From Lingula anatina (lineage: Eukaryota > Brachiopoda > Lingulata > Lingulida > Lingulidae): a stretch of 64,000 nt of DNA. The stretch lies in assembly GCF_001039355.2 (NCBI RefSeq), contig NW_019775459.1, positions 56,784 through 120,783 of the forward strand, read 5' to 3'. Under the pieces are notes generated by a model, which had not been told where the DNA came from, made no database searches, and was given only the letters and a program-made list of their open reading frames with translations. The translations under genes and the position numbers were made by a program. This document shows, one piece after another, positions 11,086 to 23,440 of this stretch (position 1 is its first letter; the number at the start of each line of letters is the position of its first letter).

Positions 11086-12686
11086 AGGTCGAAAAAGAAG
11101 TTAGGGGGTGTCAAATGGAAAAGAATACCTTAATTCAAGAACTGAATGAAACATTTAATGTGCACAACTGAAAATTTGAATTCTTTGAGTCAAAAAGTCC
11201 TTACTATTTTTTGTTAGATTAATCTGGCCACGTGGCGCAGCCTTTGGCAAAAGGGGCAGCGAAGGCAAGGTGTCCACAGTGATACGGTTGTTGGCAGGAG
11301 CCACGCCCTCCAGGCTGGTTATTTTCATCAGGGGTGTGTGGGGAGGATGTCCCCTGTCAGCCCCCGGGCATGTGGGGTCAGTCTGATGGTGGTTGTTGAT
11401 GGCTGGTAACTTTATACTATCCACTGAAAACAAGAAAGATGTTACTTTTTCAGATAGGTGCACTCTCTGCGAATATTGTGAACATAGGCCTATCTTTACA
11501 TCTTTTTCAAAATGACCGTGCATAGTTCTTATTCAAGATCAAAGAAAAAATGATAACACACACACGTATGCTGTGTGCATTATAAATAATTCTTGTTATA
11601 AAAAAATTCAAGAATAAACGTCCCCGAAATATTTACCTTGATCTAGTTCAAATATTTCTAAACTAAACTAATTAGAAATAAAATGAGATTTAAAAGAGTA
11701 AACGACTCTTACCTAGAGTTTCAACCCAAGCGGAGGCAAACTCGTGCACGTGCTCTCTCTTTTGCAGGGTTAGCGATTTTTTCTAAAATTGTGACAAATC
11801 GTCTAGAATATACACCCGTTTTGAATTTCAATTTACAGGGTAAAACAAAATATGCAGTGAATGATTCTGACGCTCACAATAAGAATTACTAAGATTTGTT
11901 ACTAAGGGGAAGAAATTTTTTTTTGAGGAAGGGAAATATATGTCGTCAAAGAGAGCTTAATCACAATGCATGTAAAATCATAAAAAGGAGAGCAAATATA
12001 AGAAACCCCTAGGCTTTTAAGTCAGAGGAATTTGAAACTAAAGGAAAAGATTACTATCAAAGTAATGATGTTGTTGAAATCATCTCGTGTTGCTCACAGT
12101 TTTGATGCCGGGCAATTGGGGCAGGGTCGTCTGCAGTTTCGCCTGCTGATCCCACATGGCACTGCTCTTCGCAAGTGACGTTAGTGGCGTAATGGTCCCG
12201 TATGTAGCTTCTCTAACATTTGTGGCGGGAAAGTGCTGTTGCTCACTGGTGCACGTGCCCCTTCCTCGCAGCTCTGGGAGGAAATTGGAGACCAGGGGTT
12301 TTCTCATGCTTTCCATGGCGAGTTTCCCTTTTCCTAAGAGCCGTTGATGGCTTGAACTGGAAACTGCCGCTTTTAGGCGAGGGTTTATATCTGAAGAAGG
12401 GACAGAAATAGACAGAAACAGTATATACGGAGCTGCTAAACGTTACCAATTGTCAACCAAGATGTAACATGGAATAACAAAGTGTGAGGCAGGGCACAAA
12501 AAATATCACATACATACAAAGATAGTCCTCTTCTCTCACGTTACGTTAAAAAACTGTTTCATATCGGCCCGCCAGCTCTTCGGAATATTCTGGTATTTTT
12601 AATAAGTCCTTCGTTGACTTACCATACACTGACATTCCTCCAAACAATCCATTTTTATCTCTTTGATCAACTTTTCTGTATGCCAT
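10893..12686 (-). CDS. unrecognised 259-residue protein, five coding exons
   Basis: A complete model built from splice signals: 12623-12686 (ATG), 12098-12390, 11713-11782, 11205-11423, 10893-11026 (TAG). All introns are GT/AG and the phases chain without a break (780 nt including stop). The protein starts MAYRKVDQRDKNGLFGG. It has no evident signal peptide or membrane segment. It is basic, rich in Pro, Ser and Thr and probably largely disordered, apart from a short helix-like stretch in exon 3 (EFASAWVETLVDSI). The C-terminus is lysine-rich (SRKSGGKE). I do not recognise the family. Intron 4 holds a (GA)n run (11054-11082). Exon 3 is only 70 bp but is required: without it exon 4 would read straight into a stop, which supports the model. 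Three CRE-like sites lie 400-510 bp upstream. Confidence 0.7.
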
Positions 12687-13085
12687 TGCAAAAGCAAGAA
12701 AAATGCTCTGACGGTATTCTAAAATTGAAGTAATTGAACTGGAACTTCACTATAAATCATTATATGTGCTTGTATACGTTTGGGGTTCTTGATTGATAAA
12801 TATCATTGTCATGTTTCTATCAAATCGTCGGTAACTCGATAAAGTCATGGATAGACTGTTACCAAGAATTGGTTAGCAACTGACAAAAATCCACTGTTCC
12901 TTCACTTATATATACAAGTCTGCGCTTGTAAAGACTTTTGCTTCAATATTTGATACTATCGAGTGTTATTTAAATATATTTGTTAGTTTCTTGCTTTAAA
13001 ATCGTTATACAAAAACGAAATAAAATACTCACAAACGTTTCAATGTCTTGCTTGCTGCTGATCAACAAATTTGCAGGGGTGTCTA

Positions 13086-13196
13086 TGACGTCAGTGTTTG
13101 GTAACGTTACGTCATCAACGCTGAATACTTGCGGAGTAACACTGCCCGTACTATTGTTGTATGGTTATTTGGCGCGCCTAGATTTATATGACGTCA
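13086..13196 (-). promoter_or_regulatory. cluster of three CRE-type (TGACGTCA) sites
   Basis: Perfect TGACGTCA palindromes occur at 13086-13093 and 13189-13196, and a one-mismatch TTACGTCA at 13107-13114. They lie 400-510 bp upstream of the start codon of the minus-strand gene at 12686. CREB/ATF/CREM factors bind this motif; regulation of this gene is inference from position. Confidence 0.4.
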
Positions 13197-13574
13197 CAGA
13201 AGCATGGTTGAAGAACAGTTTACATATAGACTCTTTTTCTGAATCCTGTACATCATGAAAGCATTACGGCATGAAAAATCACGTCGAACAAATAAACCAA
13301 TCAATCAATAATTAATTTAATAATTTAAATATAAAAAGTAAATGTGAAAGTTTAGTCGCGCTTCTCGAATTTATAAAGTTTCAGTTCCTCAGGTACAGTA
13401 AGATGACCTGAAATGTCATTATTTTTTCTTCTTTTTTAATGAGAAACATCTCCTGGTCCTTATTCTTTTATCCATTTGTTTATTTATTCGCCATCGAAAC
13501 GAACGCACTGAATTTGGAAATATTTATAGGCCTACCTTTGGAAGATATGTAGACAAAAAAATCCCAAAGGCAAA

Positions 13575-13643
13575 GGACTCATTCCAAATCACACAGAGTT
13601 GGATCTATGTACGTAGAACCATAGATTTATTGGGAATGAGCCC
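13575..13643. mobile_element. 69-bp palindromic MITE remnant
   Basis: GGACTCATTCC at the left end mirrors GGGAATGAGCCC at the right, with GATCTATG/CATAGAT arms inside. The ends match those of the longer palindromic element at 45157-45402 (GGGCTCATTCCC), so this is probably an internally deleted relative. Confidence 0.5.
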
Positions 13644-13788
13644 TATGATTTTGGAGTTTTTTTAACGCGTACAATAAACATTTAATTAAAAAACTTCTTT
13701 GCTCTACCAGGAATGAAATCAAATCGATATTTGATCGCAATTTTAATTTCAAAAGAAGGATGTGCAACAGTTCTTACGTTTCTTCTTG

Positions 13789-14470
13789 TCATATCAACAA
13801 CCCAACTGTCAACTTTTCCAATTGGCTCATTTTATTTCTCTGAATAACACCTGAGTAAACACAAAATGTAACTAAATTTAAACCCATAACGATTGCAGTA
13901 AATAAAAGAATCAAATTACCAGCTGCAGAGTGATAATTGGAAAATGTTAACATCTTTGTTCCAGACCTAGAAATAACAGGAAATACTATGGTGCGCATCA
14001 GATAAATGTGATTCAAAATGAGAAATGTGATGAATTATTTCATAAACTGAATAAAATATCTGGATATGTGTCTAAATCATAAAATACTAATAACACCAAT
14101 AGCACCAAGGCATAGAAAATGAAAAAAATTGATGAAACATTTTATCGGTCTGAATAAAATACCTAAAATTAAATATTTAAAATCACCAGATGTTATGTAA
14201 ATGGCGTTCATACATGTATTGACATAATAAAGGAGACCAGGAAACCGTCAGATAGCTCATTAGAAAGTTTTTTTAACCATATTTTGATCAATGTATTTTA
14301 CTTGACAGAAGGCATAGAGGTTAAGTTCTAATGCTCAGTCTTGTTATATGAGCAGTCCTCCAATTGATAACTCCAGTGTAAATACAGACTACCATGAAAT
14401 ACAAACTATGAACATTTGTTCATCATAGATAAAAGAATCAAATTAGCAGTAATGCTGTAAATTCAAGATG
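13789..14470. repeat. lectin-cluster intergenic repeat modules, 3' of CTL1
   Basis: Diverged copies of the cluster's flank repeat. An A-type half (CTGAATAACACCTGAGTAAACAC, split here around 13841) and a B-type half (AACTCCAGTGTAAATACAG, about 14366) are each followed by an AAAAGAATCAAATTA block (about 13907 and 14432). No open frame is supported. The rest of 12700-14940 is AT-rich, with a (TA)n run at 14684-14713. Confidence 0.5.
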
Positions 14471-14682
14471 TAAACAACTGTGTAATTTTCTCAACTTTTC
14501 TGCACTATTCATCCATAATATTTGGGCAATCTCTAAAATAATGAACAAAATATTCAGTTAGTCTAAATAAAAAACACAATACCACCAAATTAGGTTTCTC
14601 TATACTAAGGAGCTGCATATTTCAAATAAGATAGACATAAGATGACCGTAAGACGTATCTTAAGGAAACTTTCAAATTCTAC

Positions 14683-14715
<33 letters not shown>

Positions 14716-14944
14716 CGTTTGGGGTATATGTGTAGAGAGAGCAAAATAACCACATAATAGTACTGATGGTCAAAACAAGGATAGTGGTGGTGCCAGAATG
14801 TTCATGTCCATATTTCCCCCACACTATTCTCCTCTTTAAATACTTCCTATCTCAGATATAGAAAGAGACACATGAAGTAGAATAAGAAAAAGAACGAATA
14901 ATAATAACCATCTGTCATTTTTACTGGAATGGTCAATTTTACAT

Positions 14945-16182
14945 TCACTTTTCGCAGATAAAATGAAGCGCCAGGTGACACTGATTGTCGTTCCATTGGA
15001 GTTTTTGAACAAAAAACATTTCCATGCAGTCTTCGTTATCCTTATTATTGGGTTCATTTGGAGCCCAGTTAAAATAGGAAACCCGTCTGTTGTTCTCCAC
15101 CCAAACCCACGTGCCCTCTTTCGCCCCATCGTTACCACCAATCCACCAAGAAAAGTCAACTAGAAAATATGGCGTAAGATTTGTTATTTTAATGAAAAGG
15201 TTAAATTCCTTTTCTCTAAAATAGCAATGCAATTAGACATTTCTTAAACAATAAATTGAAACAACAAATGCATAGATACAAAATGTGCCTACCTTGTGAA
15301 TTATTTTTCACGTAGGAGACAACCATATTGTTCTCACTCTGGGAAGATATTGATGCCAAATTTGAAGATTTGTTTCGGCAATAGGCTTGTGCATCTGACC
15401 ACGATTTCTTCACATAGGAGAAGAGGTAGCATCGGTCACCAAGCAGGACAAACGGGGACTGACATCCTACAGATGCAATATTAAACACAAATGGACATTA
15501 TGTCTTGTTGAACCTCTTCTTTACACAGCTGATATTGTAAAAACTGGTTTCATTTAACACATTACAAAAATTGGAGACTTTCGATCTATTATCAAATGAT
15601 TTGAACAACAGTAACATACGTGTCAAATGATTAATTTTCAGCTGCATTTGTTGCATATTTCGAATTAATATCCCCAGCTCTATTGCCATTATCTCCAAGG
15701 TGCTTTTGATGTTATCAGAACGTTTAGGTTTATCATTAAGGGGGCTAACGCCTCGCCTCTCCAAAGAAAAGACCTGAAAAAACAAACAAACAAATAAACA
15801 AACAAACAAACGTACGAGCTATGTGTAGATTGTTTAAAGTTGAAAACTTGAATGGAGATACACGAAATACTTTTTTGTATAAACTGCGACGTGATATATG
15901 ATAAATACGCATAATGAATAATGGTGCTGAGAACATATATTTAAATGAAATACCTTGCCACTAAAACGTTCTCAGATATAGGCCTACCATGCACCCAGGT
16001 ATCCAGTGTGCATTATATACATATAGATTGTTCAGTTATTAAATAAAACCTTCAACAAAACACTCAAACACGGGCATAAATACCTTTTCATTAGTAGAGG
16101 TGCCATTCCCATGGGCTTCGTGTTGAAACGCCAAGAAAGCCACAAAAAGTCCAAAGCAGAGGACAGAACTTTGCACTGGCAT
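14945..16182 (-). CDS. CTL1: secreted C-type lectin with stalk, EPN type
   Basis: Four coding exons: 16084-16182, 15620-15773, 15293-15466, 14945-15159 (TGA), 213 residues. Exon 1 encodes a signal peptide (MPVQSSVLCFGLFVAF...). Exon 2 encodes a helical stalk with repeating Leu/Ile/Met (MAIELGILIRNMQQMQLKI). Exons 3-4 encode one C-type lectin domain, long form: CQSPFVLLGDRCYLF opens with the extra cysteine pair, then AYCRN, WWIGGND, and the calcium/sugar motifs EPN and WND, ending FICEK. EPN with WND is the mannose-type signature, so calcium-dependent binding of mannose-like sugars is expected. It is the most diverged member. Its signal and stalk are split by an intron (15774-16083), whereas the other stalked members carry both in one exon. 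Confidence 0.9.
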
Positions 16183-16390
16183 TATGATAGAGTATGAGAT
16201 GAGGACCTGTGTGAACTGGGTGTATTAACGTCCAACCGACTGTTGTGAATATGATTGAATTCAAGGGTTGAATAAACCGCACTCCGCTTTATGATTTATA
16301 ATTCTATCCCGTTGGCTTTTGTTTGTTATCTATAAAATGGCTCCGATTTCTGTCTTCATAAGAATATGACGGTCTTGCGGAGAATCGGGT
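16183..16390 (-). promoter_or_regulatory. CTL1 upstream block (diverged version of shared lectin promoter)
   Basis: Read on the minus strand: TTATAGATAACAAAC (GATA-type site) is followed by TATAAATCATAAAGCGGAGTGCGG and then ACAACAGTCGG, in the same order as at the other lectin genes but with more changes. The TATA-like TATAAATCATAAA lies just upstream of the GCGGAGTGCG core (about 16277-16287). Confidence 0.5.
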
Positions 16391-17439
16391 GCTGGATGGT
16401 TTCATCAACGCATCAGTTTTTTACAGTGTTAAATCTGTGTTTAATTGGAATGAATTGTACATAAACAACTACATAGTCGCATTGGATATAAATGAGTCAT
16501 CCAGACCTGTATTACTATACGTGTAAACAATGTTTTTAAACATGTTGCTGGTCTTACAGATTAGTTGATGACGTTGCGTATACACGACACGTAGTCTAAA
16601 ATATCAAACATTATAACATCAGTGGTGCCAATTTTATGATTGTTCTATTTTCAGATAAATGAAGTACATTTAGTCGACTTTTTAAAAGATATGATTTACG
16701 GTTGTGTTGTGTTTATTTATCTATTATGAGAGAAACCTTTTTTACACCCCGTCACACTTATTTCGAATCAGCACTTTTGAAACTATAAAGTATTTGTGAA
16801 TATACTTGATTTAGGAACTGCGAGATGTCGTAGAAATTTAATACTGTAACATGTGGGAAATATTAAGTTATCCCTCTTGAAAGAAATCAATTATATGGAC
16901 AGCACGAGAAGCAAAAATTGTAAGATTCATGTACTTCCTTAAAGAATTCTACTGTTACATTGTGCTCATTAAAACGTAGGTATTGTAAAAGACCCCCCTC
17001 CCCGCCAAAATGAAACCATTCATTGAAGAACTAACAAATTAAAGTGATAACCAATGCAGTGCAACAATGCATAGCAATTTGTTACTTTGTAGTTTTAAGA
17101 AGTCTGATTACAAATTCACAGAGAGAACGAACAGGTGTAACAGAAGAATGCATTATTATCACTGTAATTGCTTATAATTTCAGGGGGTAATGCGATACCT
17201 TTTAGTAGGCAATCAGAAAATAAAAGGGAAATCACCCAAACCAAGAGATGTTTCAAATATGCCAAAAAGCCAAAAAGAATTCACCAGTTTTTCTTCTTTT
17301 CCAATGGCTATCATTAATAAATGTCCCTATTTCCCTTATTTGATGCCTTTCTTCAATTTCAGAGCTATTTTATTTCGTTGGCACACATTCTTAATATATT
17401 ATCTTGAACTGAACATAAATATGTTACTGTGCCATTTAT

Positions 17440-17520
17440 TTTTCTCGTATCATCAAGGCAACAACTAACGTTGTGGTAGATTTTATTTGCCTGAACAACT
17501 CAATTATAGTAAACACCAGC
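17440..17520. repeat. single A-type half of the intergenic repeat, 3' of CTL2
   Basis: CAACAACTAACG, then TTTTATTTGCCTGAACAACTC and TAGTAAACACCAG, about 160 bp past the CTL2 stop. The E-box of the consensus is mutated here. The rest of 16400-17650 holds nothing recognisable. Confidence 0.45.
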
Positions 17521-17654
17521 TATGCCGACACTTTCTGCAAAAAATTATCCGGCGCCAATAAATACATTAAGAAACCAATCAGATAATTGTTATTGAAGAT
17601 TCATCACTGCAAATCATGGTTCCGTTCTTATGTCTCGTATAAGCAGTCCCTTTG

Positions 17655-18921
17655 CTACTTTTCACATATGAAATTCATTGCAATGCTGCATGAATTGTCA
17701 TTCCATTTGTGATTCAAATCATAATACATATGTAAGCAGTCTTCTCCTCCATTGTAGTTGTCAGGTTGAGTGGGTATCCAGTTGGTATACCACATAACTT
17801 TGTTGGTATCCACCCACACCCACCTGCCTTCCTGTGCCATGTCATTGCCACCCAGCCACCAGTTGAAGTTGGCTGAAAGAAGAAAAAACTAATTTAAGGG
17901 GTTCCATCATTGCAACATATGACCTTTCCCCAATACACTTTGCAAAGCAATAGTTAGTTGTACTATTAGATTCAGATTCCATTATTGTTCACAATCACTC
18001 TTTTTATTATATCTACATATTTGCTTCAAGTTATACAGTTTTAAAGAGCTGAAACAGATACCGGTTACTGGTGGTTCAGTCGATGTCCAGAAATCAAACT
18101 AACGGTTAAATAGATGAATAGGTGTATAATTTGATAAATAAATAAATGGGCGAATGAAAAAATATACGATTGCGATAAACGTTGCTTGTGGAACGTAGGC
18201 CTAGGCCGTTGATTTTCTTTGATAATTATTGGTCCTCATTATATCCTGCAAGCAATTTCCAAATTTCTGACGGTCTGACAACCACGTAAGAAAACATACC
18301 TACCAGGAAAATAATTTCGTACGTAGGAGACAATAATGTCATTTTCACGCCGGGAAGATACTGTTGCCAAATGTGAAGATTTGCTCCTGCAGTAGGCTTG
18401 TGCATATGACCAAGATTTCTTCATGTAGGAGAACAGGTAGCAGCGACCTCCCAACAGTGCAAACGGAGCATGACATCCTAAAGAAATTCAACGCAAAGTG
18501 ACATTTTTTTCCCGATAAGACAACATCTTAATACAGGCAATTGGACAAAGCTTAACAAGTTAATTTAATTAAAGAGTCAACTTACTTAACCTACTAGTAC
18601 ATGCTTAACATTGTATGATATTACAAAAGTTAAATGCAACTTCATATGGTAACGCGTTAAATGCATTTTACGTAGTTTACGAATTATTTGATTGCTCAGC
18701 TTTGATATGTAATTACAATTGTCAATTGATTTATTTTCTGCAACATTTGCTGCAAACCCCAGTCAACTCTCTCCAGTCTCTTCGCAAGCTTACATTGTCT
18801 CAAGTGCATTACGGAGATAAGATTGCTCACCTGCGGTGGTTCTGTGTCCAAAAATGCCACGTTGCAGCACGAAGAAGACCACAAATAATGCAAAACAGAG
18901 GACAGACCTTGTCACTGCCAT
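17655..18921 (-). CDS. CTL2: stalkless C-type lectin, QPD type
   Basis: Proposed exons: 18831-18921 (signal peptide, MAVTRSVLCFALFVVFFVLQ), 18304-18477, 17655-17872 (TAG), 160 residues. Lectin features: CHAPFALLGGRCYLF, AYCRS, WWLGGND, QPD, WND, FICEK. QPD with WND is the galactose-type signature. Exon 1 ends at GCAG|GTGAGC, exactly where stalked paralogues continue into their stalk. Reading on through gives GEQSYLRNALETM and then a stop, and the rest of the old stalk (18720-18820) is frameshifted. So either the new donor is used and the protein lacks a stalk, or the gene is dead. The in-phase join (G|GA TGT) favours a working stalkless gene. Confidence 0.8.
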
Positions 18922-19100
18922 AATTACCTGGAGTGAGGAGTGGATTTAGCCGCCACTATTTACTTCCAAGCCAGAGTTGTGAATGCGAGTGAATAAGACG
19001 CACTCCGCTTTATGATTTAAAACAATAACATCGCGCTAGGTGATGCTTGTTATCTAAAAAGGGTGTCTGATTTCTTTTTCATAATAAATGTCACGGTCTC
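18922..19100 (-). promoter_or_regulatory. CTL2 shared lectin promoter
   Basis: Minus-strand order: AAATCAGACACCCTTTTT, AGATAAC (GATA type, about 19050), TTTAAATCATAAAGCGGAGT (19001-19020), GCGTCTTATTCACTCGCATT, then the 5' leader. The TATA-like CATAAA sits beside the GCGGAGTGCG core. Confidence 0.55.
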
Positions 19101-19799
19101 ATGTTGAATCGCTAGGTGGATGTTTTTCTTCATACGGTATACGCCTTATATTAAAACTTAATAATGCTTAATCCTGTTTGTTTTGTTTTTAATTGAAAAG
19201 TCATGAAAAAAAAACGATGCCGTAATTGATAGAGAAAATAAGAAATAACCAAATAAAACGGACCGTCGGAGACAGATTGTTTTATTAAAAGAATATTTAT
19301 TTAGAGTCTAAAATCGATAAAAGATCTGTTTTGTAGACTTAACAATTAAATGGGTAGAATGATGATGCATTCATATGCGCAACTCCCATCGCTGCATAGT
19401 TTTGGACTCTAAAAAAATATATTATTAAGTTTTAATTAATATTTTTTTAAATTAAAATCGGATCTCTTACAAACATCTATAGCGCTGAATATATATTTCG
19501 GTAGAGAAAGTTTTATCAAAATAAAAACCGGTTGCAGAAACTGGTTTATGTCGATGTTGTATAGTTGTCGAAATGTCTTTCCTTTCACGAGGTGGTCTTC
19601 TTTCCCTTTTGGCAATTTTAAAGCTTTACATAGATTGAATTTATTTATTATCATTTTTTTTGGGGGGGGGGGGATTGGCTGGATCGCTTCGTGTGTTCAT
19701 TTACTTTTCAGAACCACCTCACTTTGTTTATTGTAATATTAAATGGCACATCAATATCATATATGTATTATCTTGAACTGTGAGGAGAAATGCTTCTCT

Positions 19800-20640
19800 T
19801 TATCTCGTTAAGTCAACAACTCAACTATTTTAACTATTTGCGGTAGCTTTTTATTTGTCTGAATAACTCACGTGTAAACAAGAGCTATTGTATAATTGTA
19901 TCGGCAAATTTAATTATTATATAGAAGAATTAAGCTAGCAGCGACTGTCACCAAGTTTTGAGGACCAATCACTTTTGAGAGAAAGCATGTTAATAATTCC
20001 TGTGTATATGCGAAACAGGGCAGGATAATAATTTGATTATTTCAAAAAACTATTGAACACCACAATTCCAGAAATATGTAGAACAAATAATCAAAATGTT
20101 CATATAATCTGAATAAAATACCTGAAACACCACCAAATTAGTTTCCTAATTAATGATTTGATGCTCCAAATAAAATAGATATTTGAACATCGAAAGACGA
20201 ACCCTGCACATACGCCTAATCCTCTATAATTATATATTTCAGCTTAGATTTAATGCAGCATAAGTTATAACAGAAAAAGCACCATGCATCCTAACTATTA
20301 ACTGAATGTGTGGGCTTTTCTTTTTCTGAATGACTCACGTGTATTCTATACGGAACTGATGAATAAAAAATGCAGGATATTTGCAATCGAATTTTGGTAA
20401 CTGAATATAATTTGACAGAAATCAAATGAAGGCTCTGCTCTTATGGTTCAGCTTCTTATACACCTGTATCACTAGCTCTACTATAATTAACTCCTGTGCA
20501 AACACAAAATACCATGAAATATATCTTGCATTTTTTTCCAACATAGATAAATAAAAAAATAAGCGCACCACTGTTGTTGAAAAAAGTAAATAACTATATA
20601 ATCAAAATAAAGAGAGGAAGCATTACTTGCCTAAAATTTA
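19800..20640. repeat. lectin-cluster intergenic repeat modules, 3' of CTL3
   Basis: A-type halves with CTGAATAACTCACGTGTAAAC at about 19859 and TGAATGACTCACGTGTATTC at about 20326, and a B-type half (AACTCCTGTGCAAACACAAAA) about 160 bp further at 20488. AATAAAAAAAT and AACTATATAATC blocks follow the B half as in other copies. Noncoding. Confidence 0.55.
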
Positions 20641-21177
20641 AAGTACAATTCACCCATACAAAAAACAAAACCAAAAAAAAAAAAAAAAAAATCAAAACGA
20701 GAAATGAAATAAGATATAAAAAGTTTTAAAAGTCTCAAAATAATAATAAAGGAAACAATCTAATGATCTTGTACAGTATATATGGACTATACGTTTCAAA
20801 CATTAACGAGATTAGAATTTAGACAGATGCACCCTAAAATCTAGAAAACCTCCAGTTATCCGTTTAGGGGACCTATAATGCTAGTATGATAATGATTAGA
20901 AAAATTTAATTGGTCCTAAAGATCAATTACAGACCAATATCACAAAGTCGGGTTTCTGTAGAAGGCTATTCATACAAACTTAGCATTCTTTGATGATTAT
21001 GAGTCTGTGTTGTTATATGAAGCGTTGCCAAGAAGATCCTTAATCATCTCTCCGTAAAAAGTCTAATTTTTATTCTTAAAATAAATAAATAAATTAATTA
21101 ATTAATAAATAAATAGACACTTAGTTTATGAGAACCATCATGAATTTCCAGTTTGTTCAAAGATTCAGCTGTTTTCA

Positions 21178-22559
21178 TTACTGTTCACAAATGAAATTCT
21201 TTGCAAAACCACACCATTCATCATTCCATCTGTGTGCGTAATTCTGCCACAAATGCAAGCAGTCTTCCCTTCCCCCGGAGTCATCAGGTTGTCTTGGATA
21301 CCAGTTAGTATACGTCATAACGCTTTTAGTGCCCACCCACACCCACCTGCCCTCCTGTGCCATGTCATTGCCGCCCAGCCACCAGCTGAAACTGACTGAA
21401 AGAAGAGAAAAGGAAAATTTTATTTTGTTGATTATACCAACTTGCAAACAATTCTCAAAACCAAGTTTTAACATCAAAATTAATCACCTCCTGGGCATAT
21501 TGACGAGGACAATATTATATAAGGCAGTAACGTATGAAAATTATACCTACCAGGAAATTTACTCCGTACGTAGGAGACAATCATATCGTTCTCACGCTGG
21601 GAAGTTATTGTTGCCAAATTGGCATATTTGCTCCTGCAGTAGGCTTGTGCATCTGACCACGATTTAGTAATATTGGAGAAGAGATAGCATCGGCCATCAA
21701 GCAGGACAAATGGAGCCTGACATCCTGAAAAAGTTCAAAGCAAATGTTTTCTCCTTTAAACCCATCTTAGGGACCGTTCACACGAATAATCTACTTTCTA
21801 AAAATCTAAAAATCTATTGGCGATATCTTGTGATCACGGTCTGTTCCCTGAATACCCCGCGGCGTAATTACTGGCAGCGCGAGCGAGTTACTTCCAAAGC
21901 TGTAATTAATTCTCGGCTGTGCTCGGAGGAGATTCTGACACCAGACCGTGATTACAAGATACCGCCAATAGATTTTTAGATTTTTAGAAAATAGATTTTT
22001 TATGTGAACGGTCCCTTAATACATAGTTTGAAAATAGGACGTAGCTTGTTTCACTCTACTTATTAGATAGGCACACAGTGTACATTAATAAAAAAGTCCA
22101 GTTAAAAGCAACTTAATCCGATCATTAAATAAATCTTAAGCCATGTGAAAAACATTCTTGTATCACGTTAAATGCATTTTACAAAACCTCATCAATGATT
22201 TGAATGTGAACCTTTGACTTACAATTAAACACCATGAATATAAGAAACATACCTGTACTTCTCAATTCATTCATTCTCTGCTGTACTTGTTGCAAACCCT
22301 GTTTGACTGTCTCTAGCTTGCTGTCCATCTTCTCAAGTTTGTCGACAACCTTCTCCAACTTGAGTTTGCAGTCATTCCTCTCAAGTTTGTCGACAACCTT
22401 CTCTAACTTGAGTTCCATTGACCCCAGCTTCAATTTCACAATATCAAGGGTGTTTTGGAGAATCTCATTTGAGGTGGTCCCGTGTCCAAAAACGCCACGC
22501 TGCAGCATGAAGAAAACCAAAATTAATCCGAAACAGAGGACAGACCTTGTCACTGCCAT
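21178..22559 (-). CDS. CTL3: secreted C-type lectin with long stalk, QPD type
   Basis: Three coding exons: 22253-22559, 21551-21724, 21178-21395 (TAA), 232 residues. Exon 1 holds a signal peptide (MAVTRSVLCFGLILVFF) and a heptad-like stalk of about 75 residues. The stalk contains a 15-residue internal duplication (KLEKVVDKLERND then KLEKVVDKLEKMD) and ends VQQRMNEL; such stalks usually make trimers or other oligomers. The lectin domain has CQAPFVLLDGRCYLF, AYCRS, WWLGGND, QPD, RWND and FICEQ. QPD predicts galactose-type preference. A 246-bp MITE lies in the intron between stalk and lectin exons. Confidence 0.92.
21770..22015. mobile_element. MITE with long terminal inverted repeats and TTA target duplication
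   Basis: The left end GGGACCGTTCACACGAATAA mirrors the right end TTATGTGAACGGTCCC. Inverted similarity continues inward for about 75 bp on each side (TAAAAATCTAAAAATCTATTGGCG and its complement, then ATCACGGTCTG / CAGACCGTGAT). TTA flanks both sides (21767-21769, 22016-22018). The same intron in CTL4 (about 24360) lacks the element, giving an empty site in a paralogue. TTA duplications with a GGG start fit PIF/Harbinger MITEs. It encodes nothing. Confidence 0.85.
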
Positions 22560-22730
22560 TAGGGTAGGGTATAAGGCGTAGACCTTCTTCTAAGCTACAG
22601 CTGGGAATGCGAGTGAATCACACGCACTCCGCTCATTCATTTTCAATTGCTTATCTATAAAGGGTGTCTGATTTCTTTTCATAAAAATGACTCGGTCTCA
22701 TGTTGAATCGTGATGTGGATGTTCTTCATG
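22560..22730 (-). promoter_or_regulatory. CTL3 shared lectin promoter
   Basis: Contains the GCGGAGTGCGTGTGATTCAC version of the core (22619-22633), CAGCTGTAGCTTAG and the upstream CAGACACCCTTTATAGATAA (GATA type). The leader is shorter than in CTL4. Confidence 0.5.
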
Positions 22731-23159
22731 CGGTATACACCTCAAATTTCAACTTTATAAAGCTTAATTCTGTTTGTTTTTAATTTAAAAGTCCTCAAAA
22801 ACAATCAACTCCTATTGAATAGAGAAAATAAGAGGTTATATATATATATATATATATATAAACGGACCGTCGAGGACATACTGCTTTAGTTATTACATAT
22901 TGTTTTTTCAGATATCTGATTATAATTTTACAGAAAATAAACCTTCATGAAGCGATGATAGTAGAGTATATGAATGCACAGTCATTTTAACCAGTGCACC
23001 AAAAGAAGACTTTTGTCACAGAAACAGTCACAAAAAAAGAAAAGAAAACATGTCACAGAAACTTGTTTTATAGCGATGTTTCATACTTGTCAAATTGTCT
23101 TTCATTTTAGAATTTTGCCCTTTTTGAAATGTTATCTTGGCCTATACATAGAAATGCCT

Positions 23160-23260
23160 ATGTTCAAACGTTTTATCTCGTTATGTCAGCAACGCAACAA
23201 CTAATCGTGCGCAAAAGCTTTTATTTATCTGAATAACGCGTATACATGAGCTAATACAGA
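23160..23260. repeat. A-type intergenic repeat half, 3' of CTL4
   Basis: ATCTCGTTATGTCAGCAACG, AATCGTGCGCAAAAGCTTTT, then CTGAATAACGCGTATACATG: the A half with a rearranged E-box region. No B half is seen before the CTL4 stop. Confidence 0.5.
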
Positions 23261-23440
23261 CTAAAGCTACTGTAATCAGATGACCTTTTGCAGTATTGAG
23301 AAGTTCCACATATGAGCGAGATGAGAATGCAACTAGATGTACTCCAATAAAACTTCCATTTAGCTGTTTAATGACATATTTCAGTTTCACCTAATCGATA
23401 TCTTCAGCAATTTGGTAGGTCAGGGAAATGACCATCTCTG

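Noticed and set aside
21329-22581. Plus-strand open frames opposite lectin exons (for example 112 and 115 codons)
   Set aside because: They are antisense shadows of the lectin and stalk exons and recur only because the exons are duplicated.
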